64,000 nucleotides of DNA, taken from assembly GCA_022606425.2 (NCBI GenBank), contig JAHDVF020001371.1, forward strand, positions 1-64,000, given 5' to 3'. Positions 12,524 to 23,920 of this stretch are shown piece by piece (position 1 is the first letter of the stretch; each line of letters opens with the position of its first letter). The DNA comes from Lepidostoma basale (taxonomy: Eukaryota; Arthropoda; Insecta; Trichoptera; Lepidostomatidae). The notes under the pieces were generated by a model. It was not told the DNA's origin and searched no databases. It saw nothing but the letters and a program-made list of their open reading frames with translations. The position numbers were made by a program, and so were the translations under genes.

Positions 12524-13345
12524 ATAGCGCTATAGCGGCCTTAAAAATAAATCAAATATATTACAACAATGTACGTACATATTATTTGGCGTTCTTACTC
12601 TAATAAATATTTCCCTCTCAACTGACAAGATCTTGTGTAGAACTACCCAATTATTGTACGAACCGTGCGGCTCGACGTATTCTCGCACTATTTACAAATA
12701 ACCTGTAACTACCAAATCACGTTCCAACAATGTTTCCTACAGACTAGACGTTAGAGCAATAGCCATTAGAGCTGAACCTCTGTATGCCAGAAGATCCAAG
12801 TAGGTACAGTACTAATTAATATTTAAAATAACATTAATTTTAAATGTCATAATAATACTAACTCTGAACTAGCTGATAAAATGCGACCATATGTGAATAT
12901 TAACTTTATTAATTATTTAATAGCAGCCGTACAGTCATGTCACTGCGACCACTGCCCGCCCGGCTCCACTCAAACTTGGGACGATCCTGCTTACTCGGGA
13001 CAATAACAACCCTGGTTGGTTCACTCGAGGACATTCCCGCCAGTCTTTACAATTGGCAGAAAATGTATACGTATAGTACGATAAATAACACAAGATCTAA
13101 CTGACAATGTCTCTCGTCTTATCATCGTTCAAATATGAGAACATATCTCGCATTTTCAGCACGTTTCATTTTTCTATTCAAACGCGTGCACTGTTGGCGG
13201 AGAAAACTTTCGTCAACCAGCTGTCGCTATTTGTCCATAGATGGCGCTCTCTTCTACTCTTAAGGCAATTTGAGCGCGGCGTCATAGTATGTATTAAAGT
13301 ATTTAAATAAAATCGTGTTACGTCTAATTAACGGACTGCACAGAT
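12524..13345. repeat. Dispersed repeat, copy 2 of 2
   Basis: Longer copy of the unit at 11636-12130, in the same orientation and block order, with an extra ~300 bp in the middle (about 12680-12980) and an additional ATAGATGGCGCTCTCTTCTA segment near 13239. The two copies are clearly diverged (point changes and indels), so the duplication is old. It abuts the transposase pseudogene that begins near 13400. Confidence 0.7.
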
Positions 13346-13394
13346 TTTTATTTAAATATCTCTTTCCGAAATATCGGAATAATATCCCATTTCC

Positions 13395-14345
13395 CATAAC
13401 ATCAATTCAATTTGTGGTGTGAGTAGAGCGACAGTGGACCGAATAAAGACTGAATTATTGCAATCAAGCAGCCCCTGTACACCAAGAGCAAATTTTAAGA
13501 AACCAGAAACTGTCACCAATATTGACGATTTTGATAAAAGTGTGTTGAAGCGGACTGTAGGTTCATTTTATGATAGTGGAGAGTATCCGTCCGTGGCGAA
13601 AATATTAGAAAAATACCGAGAACAATGACCTGATTTTAAATGCGGAAAAACTTTGATGAGAACACTCATGAAGGAGATTGGGCTGAAGTATAAGAAAAAT
13701 GCCGAAGGACGTAAATATTTAATGGAAAGAACAGATATTGTTTGTGCCAGAATGGACTTTTTAAGGAAATTGGATTTACTTAGAAGAACTAACGATCAGC
13801 GGCCGCGTTTCTATCTAGATGAAACATGGATTAATCAAAACCATTCAAGAAAGCGTATGTGGCTTGGAAGCAACGATGAAGGAGGTTTCATGAATCAGTC
13901 TGTAGGAAAAGGTCCAATATTGATAGTTTGCCATGCGGGTTCCGCAAGGACGACTTTGTTCCAGAAGCGAAGCTAATATTTAAAGCGGTAAAATCGAAGG
14001 ATGCTGATTATCACACAGAAATGGATGGCGATACATATATGGCATGGTTTTCCGCATTCCTAAATGTACTTGAAGAGCCCTCAGTTATAATCGTCGATAA
14101 CGCAAACTATCATTCGATGCAGTTGGAAAAGATACCCACAAGAAACACAAGGGAAGCCGAGATTCAAGAATGGTAAACAAATAAAAACATTCCATATTCC
14201 AGCAGAGAAATTATAGAAGAGTTAATAAGAAAAGTAAAAGCCAGTAACCTGCAGAAGGTCTACGCTTTAGACAATCTGAACATGAACAAGTATTGCTCGC
14301 ACCGGCTAGGCTGTGAGGATTGGGAGAATATTTTTTCATTATCTT
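13395..14345 (+). pseudogene. IS630/Tc1-like (DDE_3-type) transposase pseudogene
   Basis: Three consecutive open segments read as one degraded transposase. The first (13419-13628) gives an N-terminal helix-turn-helix-like region and ends at a TGA. The second (13653-13976) holds FYLDETWINQNHSRKRMW, the first catalytic Asp context. A frame change near 13930 leads to the third (13928-14176) with SVIIVDNANYHSMQLEK, the second catalytic Asp context. Downstream (14177-14330) similarity-like sequence continues after a further stop. The first open segment begins with GTG, so no authentic ATG start is seen. At least two stops and one frameshift make it non-functional. Family is recognised by motif memory only. 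Confidence 0.8.
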
Positions 14346-14612
14346 TCATATTCTTTAACGGTTAGAATATTTGACTAATTTAATCTTCTTCTTCTTCTGC
14401 TTTATTTAGGACTGTGTCCTGTTATTTCTCGGAGCCTGTTCTTGGGATGCAGATGTCCAACTGTCTCGTCATTTTTAGGTGGTCTTCCTGCAGGTCGATT
14501 TTTTTAAATATATAAATGAACATTGCATTTATCACAAAATATGATTTTGTTTTATTGCACGAGTTTTTTTTACAAACCTCTTTGGTTTGGTCACGTCTAT
14601 ATTCGAATTAGG
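14346..14612. other. Short spacer, nothing recognised
   Basis: AT-rich sequence between the transposase pseudogene and the pogo-type element; no frame or repeat of note. Confidence 0.4.
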
Positions 14613-14889
14613 TAGGGGAGAGTCTTACAGTACCGGCCGGCATCCAGTACCGGCCAGTCACTGTTTCCGAAATTCTATAAGGGTTGGCGCATCGTCGGTT
14701 CACGGCATTTGTGTAGTTTGCTCTCATAAGCTTATACCGCAAGCGGCGTCAACCTGTCGCAACCTGCTTGCTGTCAGCGTGAAGATATGCACTACGCGCG
14801 TTGGGTACCTAAGTAAAGTATACCTAAGTAAAGTTCGGTGGGTTATCAGTAGAGATTTTTCAACTATTTCGACAAAAGTTAAACGTCGT

Positions 14890-14927
14890 ATGTAATGATC
14901 ACCATTATATTATATATATTATTATTA

Positions 14928-14958
<31 letters not shown>

Positions 14959-15658
14959 GGTTATTATTGGTTATTGAGTTGGCTATATTGGCTGCTATGC
15001 CACACATACATACACATACATATTATTATTATTATTATTACACATATTGGCTGTTATTATTATTATTACATACATATTACACACACATTGCCACATTATT
15101 ACCATTGACATACACATACATACATTGCTGAGCTGACATACATACATATTGCTGATACATGTTATTGGCTGGTTGCTGGCTACATTACATTGACATGACA
15201 TACATACATACATATTGCTGATGAGCAGCTGAAGACAGCTGTTGTCATTACATTACATTATTATTGAGACATACATTATTATTACATATATTACATATGA
15301 TATGCTGGCTGGCTGGCGTTGCTGCTGTTGAGCTGGCTGCTGACATATTACATTGGCATTGGCCATTGGCTGGCTATTATTATTATGCTGGCTGCTGGCT
15401 GATATTACATACATTACAGCTGAAAGAGCTGAGCATACACAGTTGGCTGGCTGCTGGCTGGCTGGCTACATACATTACATTGCCACATTACATACACATT
15501 ACATGCTGCCACATGGCCATTGACATTATTATTGATACATATTACATTGAGCTGAGCTGAAGCTGAAGCTACAGGCTAGCTACATATTGCTATATATAGA
15601 GTAGAAGTATAGTATATATATATATAGCAGCAGTTATATATATATATATATATGCGAG

Positions 15659-15694
<36 letters not shown>

Positions 15695-15870
15695 GCAGCA
15701 TATATATATATATATATAAGGCATATAGCAGCAGGCATAGCAGCGTTGCTGCTGCGGTTATTGCTGCTGCTGCTATTGTTGCTGCTGGCGCGGCGGCGGC
15801 ATATATGCGCGTTGCTATTGTTGCTGTTGCTGCTATTACGCTGCTGGCTATAAGGCGCGGCTAAGGCGAA
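14890..15870. repeat. Cryptic simple-sequence region
   Basis: Nearly 1 kb assembled from a small vocabulary of words: ATT, ACAT/TACA, GCTGGCTG, ACATTACATT, TATATA and GCTGCTGTT, changing gradually from TAT-rich through ACAT/GCTGG mixtures to (TA)n and then GCTGCT/GCGGCGGC. The only open frames here are low-complexity artefacts. It sits inside the pogo-like element. Confidence 0.9.
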
Positions 15871-16298
15871 CCCGTCTTTGTGCAGCGCTTATTACCGCGG
15901 CCTTCGGCCGAGCGACAAGCGTCCGCTCGAACGCTCTCGCCCTCTCTATTGCGATACACTTGTCTGTGCCGAAATAAATAACTGTGTACCAACCAACCTC
16001 TGACTTTTCACTTGCACACCGAACCACCTAACACTACAAATACTGGGAGGATTAATCCCATCCCCCTACCTAACCTATGGCGCTAGTATGCTGGCAGCAG
16101 CATAGCGCCCCCTGGAGAGAAAGACCCCGTCTTTGCTCCGCGATTATTACCGCGTCCTTCGGCCGAGCGACACGCGTCCGCTCGAACGCTCTCGCCCTAT
16201 CTATTGTGATACACTTGTCTGTGCCGAAATAAATAACTGTGTACCAACCAACCTCTGACTTTTCACTTGCACACCGAGAACCACTTAACACTACAATT
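15865..16298 (+). repeat. Tandem pair of ~165-bp LTR-like segments
   Basis: Two copies, about 15869-16036 and 16118-16298, share CCTTCGGCCGAGCGACA, GTCCGCTCGAACGCTCTCGC, GATACACTTGTCTGTGCCG, an AATAAA signal and the end CACCTAACACTACA. They are separated by roughly 80 bp containing an imperfect palindrome (GGCGCTAGTATGCTG / CAGCATAGCGCC). A poly-A signal followed by a shared terminus suggests the 3' parts of LTRs, perhaps of a TRIM-like element, but no TG start, clear primer site or gag-pol was found. Confidence 0.6.
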
Positions 16299-16705
16299 TT
16301 ATGAAAAGACAACTTCAGAGCAATCGTTTCAGAAATATCACCGGTTTCTGATGCTTCGAAAAGAAGAGCTACTGCACGACGTCGTTCACCATACAAAAAG
16401 ATCCTTGAAGAGAAGAGGACAGAAAAAAAACAGTGGCTTAAGTCAAAACTTTGCATTCGGGAAAATAAGTAGGCAAGAAAGCCAAGAAAAAGGAAAATGA
16501 AAACCAAAGTCCCCTTCATATTGTTCAGGAAGAGGCAATTTGCCCTTTGTGCCTTGAATCTCACGAAGAGGATTGGATACAGTCTGGAAATTACAAAATT
16601 TGGGTCCATGAGGCTTGTGCCAATATTTCAGAATTATCAAATCAATATGTTTGTGATTATTGCCTTTTTTACACAACATTTTATACTGGCCGGTACTGGA
16701 GGACT
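16299..16705 (+). pseudogene. pogo transposase C-terminal remnant with PHD-like finger
   Basis: One plus-strand frame reads a basic stretch (ISPVSDASKRRATARRR) and, after a stop near 16471 and a shift, a segment with Cys-x2-Cys ... His-x2-Cys ... Cys-x2-Cys spacing: CPLC, then VHEAC, then VCDYC. C-terminal zinc fingers of this kind are common in insect pogo/Tigger-type transposases. Position just inside the right TIR fits a transposase C terminus. The DDE core is missing, replaced by simple sequence. Confidence 0.65.
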
Positions 16706-17116
16706 ACTTTTTAAATGTCTATTTCTCATTATCCTAAAATTATATTAATAAAGTTGTTTATTTCTTAAAGAAATGGATATTTTATTATTTCCGTTTAAAG
16801 CCTAAGAGTTTATTTACACAAATCAGCAAGTATTGAACATATAATTAAAGTCATTTTTATTTTAAACCTTAGGGTGACGGTACTGTAAGACTCTCCCCTA
16901 CTACCAACTATAATAGGTATTTACTAGTTCCAAATCTACAGCATGAAATATTAGTCGCAGGGTCCATTTATTTTATATAAATTGTGTAGGTATATTGAAA
17001 TCATCTGATCTAATAGATCTACACCGCCCATGTTTTTATTGTAGGTATAATTAGGTATAATTTCTGTCCGATTGTCCCGTCTTTCAACTACATCAATGCT
17101 TCCAGATCCGACAAAA

Positions 17117-17779
17117 TTAGGCGCAAGTATACCTAACGGTGCGATTATCCACCCATTTAACTAAAGCTACATTCCTATCCCGACTTACGACTTCATCATA
17201 TGAACCTCTTCCTTTTTTAATTTCTTTGTCTGACAGTAAAGGTGAATCAGAGAATCTGTTTACTCGTATTGTGCCCGCAGCAGAAAAACCTTTCAATTTC
17301 ATTATTTGCAAAAAGTGATAAGATGAGAAGTAATTATCGAAATACAATTTATGGCCTTTACTGTGTAAGCTTTGAGATACATGTAATACCACAGAGGCAC
17401 CGAGACCGAACTTCTTTAGATTTGATTCGTCCAAACCAGTTGGGGCACCTTGATAGATACGAATAACAAAGTCGTACATTTGTCCTGAGGCACCACACAA
17501 TACAAATATTTTTACTCCCCAGGGTGTTGGTTTTCTTTTCATATACTGCTTGATTGCTAACTTCCCTCTGAAAGGCACCATTTGTTTGTCAATACACAAT
17601 TTTTCATCTGGCTTTAATTCCAGGCAACGTTTTCTGATGGCATTGTACAATGGACACACTTTCACAAGTTTATCGGAAGACGTTGGTGTCATTTCCAAAT
17701 TATTTACTAAATGCAGATTGCTAAAGGTCATTGTGTCCAGAAATAAATTTACACCAAGAGCCATGTTCCAATACGTTTG
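17117..17779 (-). pseudogene. piggyBac transposase fragment
   Basis: About 215 residues of a piggyBac (DDE_Tnp_1_7) core on the minus strand: YNAIRKRCLELKPDEKLCID, then KQMVPFRGKLAIKQYMKRKP, then WGVKIFVLCGASGQMYDF, and KLYFDNYFSSYHFL. The Asp residues in LCIDKQMVPF and YFDNYF are at the usual catalytic places. Upstream codons give a Thr-Tyr-Trp before the first Met, then a stop, so the N-terminal third is missing; the third catalytic Asp and Cys-rich tail are also absent. No TTAA-bounded ends were found. A domesticated gene is unlikely because both ends are lost. Confidence 0.88.
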
Positions 17780-17936
17780 CTATTTAGCCGGCATAAATGT
17801 TTGTGTATTCTGTCATTTTTTCGAGTTCACTTTCATTTATACCCTAGAAAATAATGCACAGGACCCATAAGTGGCCCGATATAGTCGTCCTGCCCATCTG
17901 CAATGTCTCAAAATGTCTCATTCGCCATTTTAAATA

Positions 17937-18259
17937 GTAGAACCTGGATAATTGGCATTCCAAGGGACCAGGCTTACGATGGTCAATTAACCAGGTTTTT
18001 CATGTATCCAGGTCCAGATTGTGCTTTGGTTTTTAACCAAGCTTTGTAACCATATAAACAGAAAAGCAATAAGAACAATTCATGGATTGATGCATAAAAC
18101 AATCAATATAAGTTTAATAAGTAAACTGTGTCGTTATATTTACGTTTGTGAAACATTGCGATCTAAAATGGACCACCTTCGATGAGTATAGAACAAATAC
18201 TAAGGGACCGGAACTTTTCTGTCAATTATAGAGTTTTGCCAATTATCCAGGTTCTACTG
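17937..18259. mobile_element. pogo/Tigger-like MITE
   Basis: GTAGAACCTGGATAATTGGC at 17937 faces GCCAATTATCCAGGTTCTAC ending at 18257, next to TA dinucleotides on both sides. The interior contains a second degenerate copy of the CCAGG motif but no coding frame. Termini of the form CAGTAGAACC and TA targets suggest the pogo/Tigger group. Confidence 0.75.
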
Positions 18260-19209
18260 TATTCTGAGTTCTACTGAATGAGTTGTATCAGATATTGTTT
18301 GCAAAATATGTCTCATTATTAGATATTATAAACAGTCGACCACGGAAATAGCGAATCTCGGATATAACGAAGAAACATTAGTCGACATTTCAGTTTCAGA
18401 TTTAATTCATACTCATAAAGGCTCAACAAACCTAGGTCCACTTCTTTTCGCAATCTTCATAAACGATGTCGCGAAAGCAATACACTTCTCGCGATTTTTT
18501 ATAAAGAATTTTGACGGATGATAACGAATTTTCAATCCGTTTAGCTTTTGCTAAGTTATTCCTATCAGATATAGATGGTGCTCATTGTTTAGAAATATAT
18601 AATAATTGAGTTGTATTGTAGATGAGATTATGATAGCTTATATTTATTATTTGTATAATAGGTGCAATCGTACCGCTATTGTCATACCACCGGACAGGTT
18701 TATCCCCATAAAGTGCATTCATAGAAATATTAATAACGCCCTCCATAATAATTTTTTGTCATACCTATGGAATTCATAAATTCATAAACAAAACTACTTA
18801 GAACAATCCCGCAAATCCTTTTTTTGATGATTGATGACCTCGATCCGGGTATTATTATCGAGGTATTGAGGCGGCACAACACGGCGACTTCCGGTGAGAT
18901 AGTCTCCTTATGTATCAACCATATCCCATGTTGTAATATGGCAGTCTGTCGCGGTCTGACATAATCGTGGAGCGTTAATGAAAAGTACACCCAATACTTC
19001 ACCAATCATGGCATACGATTATAGGTATGGATGCAGTGTGTACCAATTTTAAATCTCTCCAACTGATGAATCCCAATCATGCCTATCAAATAACACACTT
19101 GATCAACAGTTCAAGTCTATTTTCATGTACCTAATACCAAGTTAAGAAGAACAATAATTGATCCCACGAGCTTCAGATTTGATAGAGGTAGTGTAGGTAC
19201 ATAGGTACC
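18260..19209. other. Intergenic, no gene seen
   Basis: AT-rich DNA. A segment near 18331-18365 (CAGTCGACCACGGAAATAGC) looks like an isolated pogo-type end without a partner. No protein-like frame was recognised. Confidence 0.45.
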
Positions 19210-19217
19210 CACTCTAT

Positions 19218-20220
19218 CAGTGGCGTGCCTAGTGTCAACCAGTAAGGCAAGCCCGTCTGACTTTTTTGTGTTATAATATTAGTAGAGGGGTCACGATAAT
19301 GTATTTTTCCGGATTAAAAGAGTTTTATCTTTCTAAATTAGTTCATTTTAAATCCCATTTTAGGCGCATTTTAAATCTATACAAAAAATCATTTTCTGCG
19401 TCACCAAACTTATGTACTTGCATAAAATAACAATGTAAATAATTATATAAATAGAACAACTTTGTATTTAACCACAGTAGGTGGTACCCTACCGTGGTTA
19501 AATACAAAGTTGTTTTATTTATATAATTATTTAAAATGTCTATCCACAAAGTGAGGGCTTTATATGAAGAAATAATCATGTATTTATAAATCCAAGAAGA
19601 AATAAGTTGTAAATACACAATAATAATAAATTTGTTAACACCGAAACACGAATTATAAATAAATGTTCGTAATGAAATGACGTAATCTTTCATTGCATAA
19701 CATTTCTGCACATAGCGTAAATGACAGATAACATTCTGACAATAGAAATGAAGTTCGTGACACATCGAATAGTAACATACTTCGGAGTGATAAAGCCCGG
19801 CTTCAAATCCATACAAAAATTGTAGCTATCTTCCGATATACATGCACCTAGCTATATGATTACATGCCAAAAACACATAAGTGCGACAAAGACCCTTTTA
19901 CATTTTGCAAGCCCAATATGAAGCCCATCGAAAACATGAAACAAAACATGTGGACGTAGACGATTTCGCGGGCATCTCACCTACGGTACGTATGAGTGAA
20001 ATAAAATACAGCGCGTATGAGTGGAACAAAACATACCCTTAGGTCATTTCTGCGTATGTCAGCGGAGTCATTTACACAACGAATTAAATCGCTTTAACTC
20101 GCGCGAAAATTCAAAATATTATTTTATTTTTAGTCAGCTCGAACGCGCAAAAAACATTGTTTTTTATAGATTTTTTAAGGCAAGCCCGGCTTTTCGGCTT
20201 GTATGGAAGTACCGCCACTG
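19218..20220. mobile_element. Non-autonomous hAT element with perfect 8-bp target duplication
   Basis: The element begins CAGTGGCGTGCC and ends GTACCGCCACTG, the classic hAT terminal type. It is flanked by CACTCTAT at 19210-19217 and again at 20221-20228, a perfect 8-bp duplication. Subterminal AAGGCAAGCCCG occurs near both ends (19246 and 20177). At 1003 bp it has no transposase frame; its interior holds a 96-bp palindrome. The intact duplication points to fairly recent movement. Confidence 0.93.
19437..19532. repeat. 96-bp near-perfect palindrome inside the hAT element
   Basis: Left arm 19437-19475 and right arm 19494-19532 (39 bp each) are reverse complements with a single mismatch. The 18 bp between them is also partly palindromic around GGTACC. 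The arms include ACAACTTTGTATTTAACCAC and its complement. Confidence 0.92.
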
Positions 20221-20228
20221 CACTCTAT

Positions 20229-20917
20229 GTAGGTACACATAAGTAGTTGTTTAAATAATTAAAAACCTTAAATTGTAATGTAACAGGGTTTATTAAAATT
20301 TTAAATATACCTATATAAAAGTGAATCAAGAAGTTAGACGAGCTTTTTATTAATATACCTAGTGAAATTACACATATACCATAAGTACCTAATATTAAAA
20401 TCAAATAGCAAAGCGTTTGTCAATATACCAAATACACACCAATATTTAATATGGGTCATTTATTAATATCAAATGCGAAATAACGTAGGGAGCAGTAGAG
20501 TCTCGTTAATAAGACTCGGTCTCCCTGGACAAGCTGGACTAGGACTAATGCTGGAATGACACCACCAATGAGACTCGGCCATATCAATATAAAGGGTAGG
20601 TACTTTTTAAACTCTTCGGACATTTTGTAGATTATACTAACTCGTGAGTTCATTATCACCTCCCACATTCACCATTCACGGATGTCCACCACAGACCAGT
20701 TAATATCTCCCTTGTAGTATGGTGAGACAACTGATAATCTTAGAAATAAGGTATTGGTCGCTAGTTCCCGCTACATGATATGGTTGGATGCCGAGGAGGA
20801 AGAGTGAACCTTGATTAATCCTGGCGTTATATGATCCGAGTATGTTTGTAATATAAATGTAACCTCTGTTAGCATATTAAGCGGAAAAACATATTCTTTT
20901 CTTTTCGAAGCTGACAA
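20229..20917. other. 3' flank of the P450 gene
   Basis: No separate gene recognised. On the minus strand this is the downstream region of the P450 at 20918-23792 and must contain its 3' UTR. Short open frames here lack domain features. Confidence 0.4.
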
Positions 20918-23792
20918 TCATGCCCGGTTGCTCCTCTTGGTCAGCTTCAGCCATACCCCGCCACTGGCCGTGAGTATGAAGGACTTGTGGTCGTATTTCA
21001 TGGGGATGGTCGTCTTGGCGCACACCGCCACCTCGTACTTGGACAGCACCGACACCAGGCCCAGCCTGGTCTGCATCATCCCGAACCTGCTGCCTGTAAC
21101 GAGTTCATTGCAAGACGGTAACAATCTACAAGTACAATACTCGGAGCACAAGCTTGTTAGACGTACCGATGCAAATCCTGGGTCCCTCCCCGAAAGGCAA
21201 GTAAGAGAAGTGATGCCTGGATGCCTTGTTCTCCGCAGTGAACCTCTCGGGGTCGAACTTGTCCGGGTTGGGGTAGTACTGCGGGTCCCTCTGTATGCCC
21301 AGGATGGGGATCATGACCGGCGTGTCCTTCTCTATCGTTATGTCCGTTCCGGGCAGGACGTAGTCCTTGGTACAGATCCTGAAGATCACCGGTAGAGGAG
21401 GATACTTCCTTAAGGTCTCTGAAAAGATTAACATATTGAGCATAGGACACGCACCACAATAGTGCAATAGCATATACAATTATATATCTATCAAATTAGG
21501 TTAGGTTAGGGGAAGTCACCTTCGATGACCTTGGTGAGGTAGGTCATCTCCCCGAGCGCCTCGTACGTGACCTTGCCGCCGTGGCGGTCCAGCACGTCAT
21601 CCATCTCGGCCCTCAGCGCGTCCTGCACGTCGGGGTTGAGCGCCAGCTCGTACAGCGCGAAGCTAGCCGTGGTGGAGGAGGTCTCGAAGCCCGCGATGAA
21701 GAACACGAACACCTGCGCGGCGATCTGCATCGTCGTCAGGCGGGTCCCATCGTCTGCGGGCGCCTCGCTCTTGCCTGAAACCGATCACCCATCACGTTAT
21801 TACGTACACTCTGGATTATGGCCTAAAAGACATCTTTCCGCACCATTTTCTTTGTGTGGCAGATTATTTGACCAAACGCCTGTATCAAAGAGTCACTCGT
21901 GTGGAACCAAGGCCACGCACGGACATCCATCCACATAGCGTTCATTCTTCGTTATCTATAAACAATTATTTGTGGCGATGATTGAGCGAGTACCTACCAT
22001 ATATGTAACAGGTACCTATGTATTTGGTCATAACATTTCCAGCACTAATTTTAATCCATTTATCGCTGAGCAACATTCATAAGCATGAACAGATTCCTAG
22101 GATATAGCCAGAGATGTAAATGTTCGCAAGCTAAACATCAGTTGAGTGTAGGTACGTTCAAATGCATTACAAAATAAACACAACAATTTGATGATGTTTT
22201 CATTATCATTATTAAACGTTGTAATTAGGACTAACTATGGTTACATAGCAACCCTAACATATCCGAAGAGTGGAGTGACTGGGACAACAAGCTATTCCCT
22301 AGCCAAGGGCGTCCTATTGTCAGCCTCGCTCATTCACTTTCCAGGCCCGCGGGACTGGTGTTACTAACATTTAGCAGCCCACATTATATATCCCGCACTT
22401 ACCTTACACATATTCATAATCGTCTAGCTAAACATACATTTTACAATAAATAAATAGCTGAAAACACACAAAAAGAAGAATAGACACAATGGGAGAGAGA
22501 TAACAGGGTGTAGGTATATGGAGCAGTTTAAGAAGCGAGCTATGCAAGTTAATATTATGAAATAACTCAACTTTGAACCTCTCCCCACACGAGGAGATAC
22601 TAATCGGGTCAGGACAGTCGACCGGTAGCTAGTGTTGCTACGGTCTAGGAGCAGTGCAAACCTAACTATTTAAGCTACCTAAGAACGGGTAGCTGAGGCC
22701 GGCTAAGCACTCCGGAGCCGGCACAAGGCCAAGATCGAAGAGCCCGCTACATGCTAAAGTTGCCGTGACCCGAGAGGTTGAGAGACTGGACGACGATCCA
22801 CTTACATCTCGGGGAGGACTCCTCCGATTACGGGAAGCGAGAGAAAGAAAACATTGAAATTTGTGATAGGAAATGTAGATAAGTAGATGCAGAGATGAGG
22901 AAGACTCACATTTACCTGAGTCATTGGAGAGGCTAGCGGAGTTTTTCAATTCTATGAGCAATTGCAAAAAGTCGTTCTTCACGATGGCATTTTTCTCCCT
23001 GTAGTTCACAGTGTCCTCCACGATCTTGAAGAAGAAGTCCTGCACCTCCGTACCCAGCACCTTCATCTTCAATCGCGTGAACACCCCGGGAATAAAGAAA
23101 TCTAAGATATTCACCATGTTCTCTAAAGCTGTCGGCTCGAATATTCTTTTACCCATTTTCCTAAACTCCGCATCGGGGTTCTTGAAACTGTTGCAGGCCA
23201 ACCCGAATGCGCAACTTCCAATCACGTCGGTGTTTAGTTTAGCGAACAGTTCCTTCATATCCAGAATGCTGTCCTTGCCCACGGTGTCGCCTAGGTAGGC
23301 CAGCATCTCCAGCGAGCAGTCGGCCACAACATCGAACATTTGCTTTATCTTGCTAGACGTGAAGGTGGGAGTCAGTTTGATCCTCAGTTTCTTCCATTGT
23401 TCTCCCGTGAGGTTGAAGAGATGGCCGGCGATGGGATCTAGCTCCTCGTCGAAGTGGAATCCGTGGTCCGAGAAGTGAACAAAGTCTTTCACAAGAGCAC
23501 TTTTAATCAATTCCAAATTATTGATAACGAGCGTGGGCCGATGAACCATAAACACGCCGGCAAACTTTTCGCTTTTTGTTTCGTTGTAAAATTCTTCAAA
23601 CAGCAGCCCGACTTGGATTTTGTTCCTAATCAACTTTTCCACATTTCCAAATGGAACCACGGGCTCTATACCGGCGACTCCTTTTTTCTTCCAGTAGTTA
23701 AATCTCCGTGTCAAGAAGGCGTACCCGACGGCGATCAACGTTAGTACAAACAGAAGGACCTCCGTCCAAATCGAATACAAAAATACGCCCAT
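20918..23792 (-). CDS. Cytochrome P450, CYP6-like, complete in four exons
   Basis: Microsomal P450 monooxygenase, expected to oxidise lipophilic substrates such as plant toxins or insecticides with NADPH-P450 reductase at the ER. Exons (minus strand): 23792-22916, 21774-21520, 21418-21167, 21093-20918; every intron is GT-AG and phase 1, giving 519 aa. An N-terminal membrane anchor (residues ~5-28) precedes the catalytic domain. Visible motifs: AGFETSS (helix I), ETLRKYPP (helix K ExxR), DPERF and FGEGPRICIG (haem Cys loop, split by intron 3 after CIG). The length is normal for CYP6. A paralogous first exon lies upstream at 27526-28399. The CLAN3/CYP6 call rests on the motifs; the subfamily is not assigned. 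Intron 1 (~1.1 kb) holds no recognised gene. Confidence 0.93.
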
Positions 23793-23912
23793 TATTATTA
23801 TTGAAGCACGTTTCTCACTACAACAAGCACATTATTATTTCGTAATATTTGTTGCCTGAAGATTATTTTAAGAGGTTTGGAAAATAACGATATCAGATCA
23901 ATCTCAATCTAC

Positions 23913-23920
23913 TATTTATA
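23913..23920 (-). promoter_or_regulatory. TATA box of the P450 gene
   Basis: On the minus strand TATAAATA lies about 120 bp upstream of the P450 ATG at 23792. Transcription would start near 23885, leaving a 5' UTR of about 90 nt. No mapped transcript is available, so the start site is inferred from spacing alone. Confidence 0.5.

Larger units (their letters stand above)
14615..16898 (+). mobile_element. pogo-like element with TA flanks, invaded by simple sequence
   Basis: The left end GGGGAGAGTCTTACAGTACC and right end GGTACTGTAAGACTCTCCCC are perfect inverted repeats, each flanked by TA (14613-14614 and 16899-16900), the target duplication of the Tc1/mariner/pogo group. Subterminal inverted copies of CCAGTACCGGCCAG lie at about 14645 and 16683. 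The 2284-bp interior holds about 1 kb of cryptic simple sequence, a tandemly repeated LTR-like block, and at the 3' end the remains of a transposase C terminus with a zinc-finger pattern. Confidence 0.85.

Noticed and set aside
13419..13628. Independent small gene
   Set aside because: Begins with GTG and is the N-terminal part of the broken transposase that continues at 13653.
14895..15560. Open frames in the simple-sequence region
   Set aside because: Low-complexity Tyr/Leu/His strings with no domain and no start context.
19343..19816. 157-codon minus-strand frame in the hAT element
   Set aside because: It runs through the palindrome and is Tyr/Ile/Leu/Asn-rich without hAT transposase motifs.
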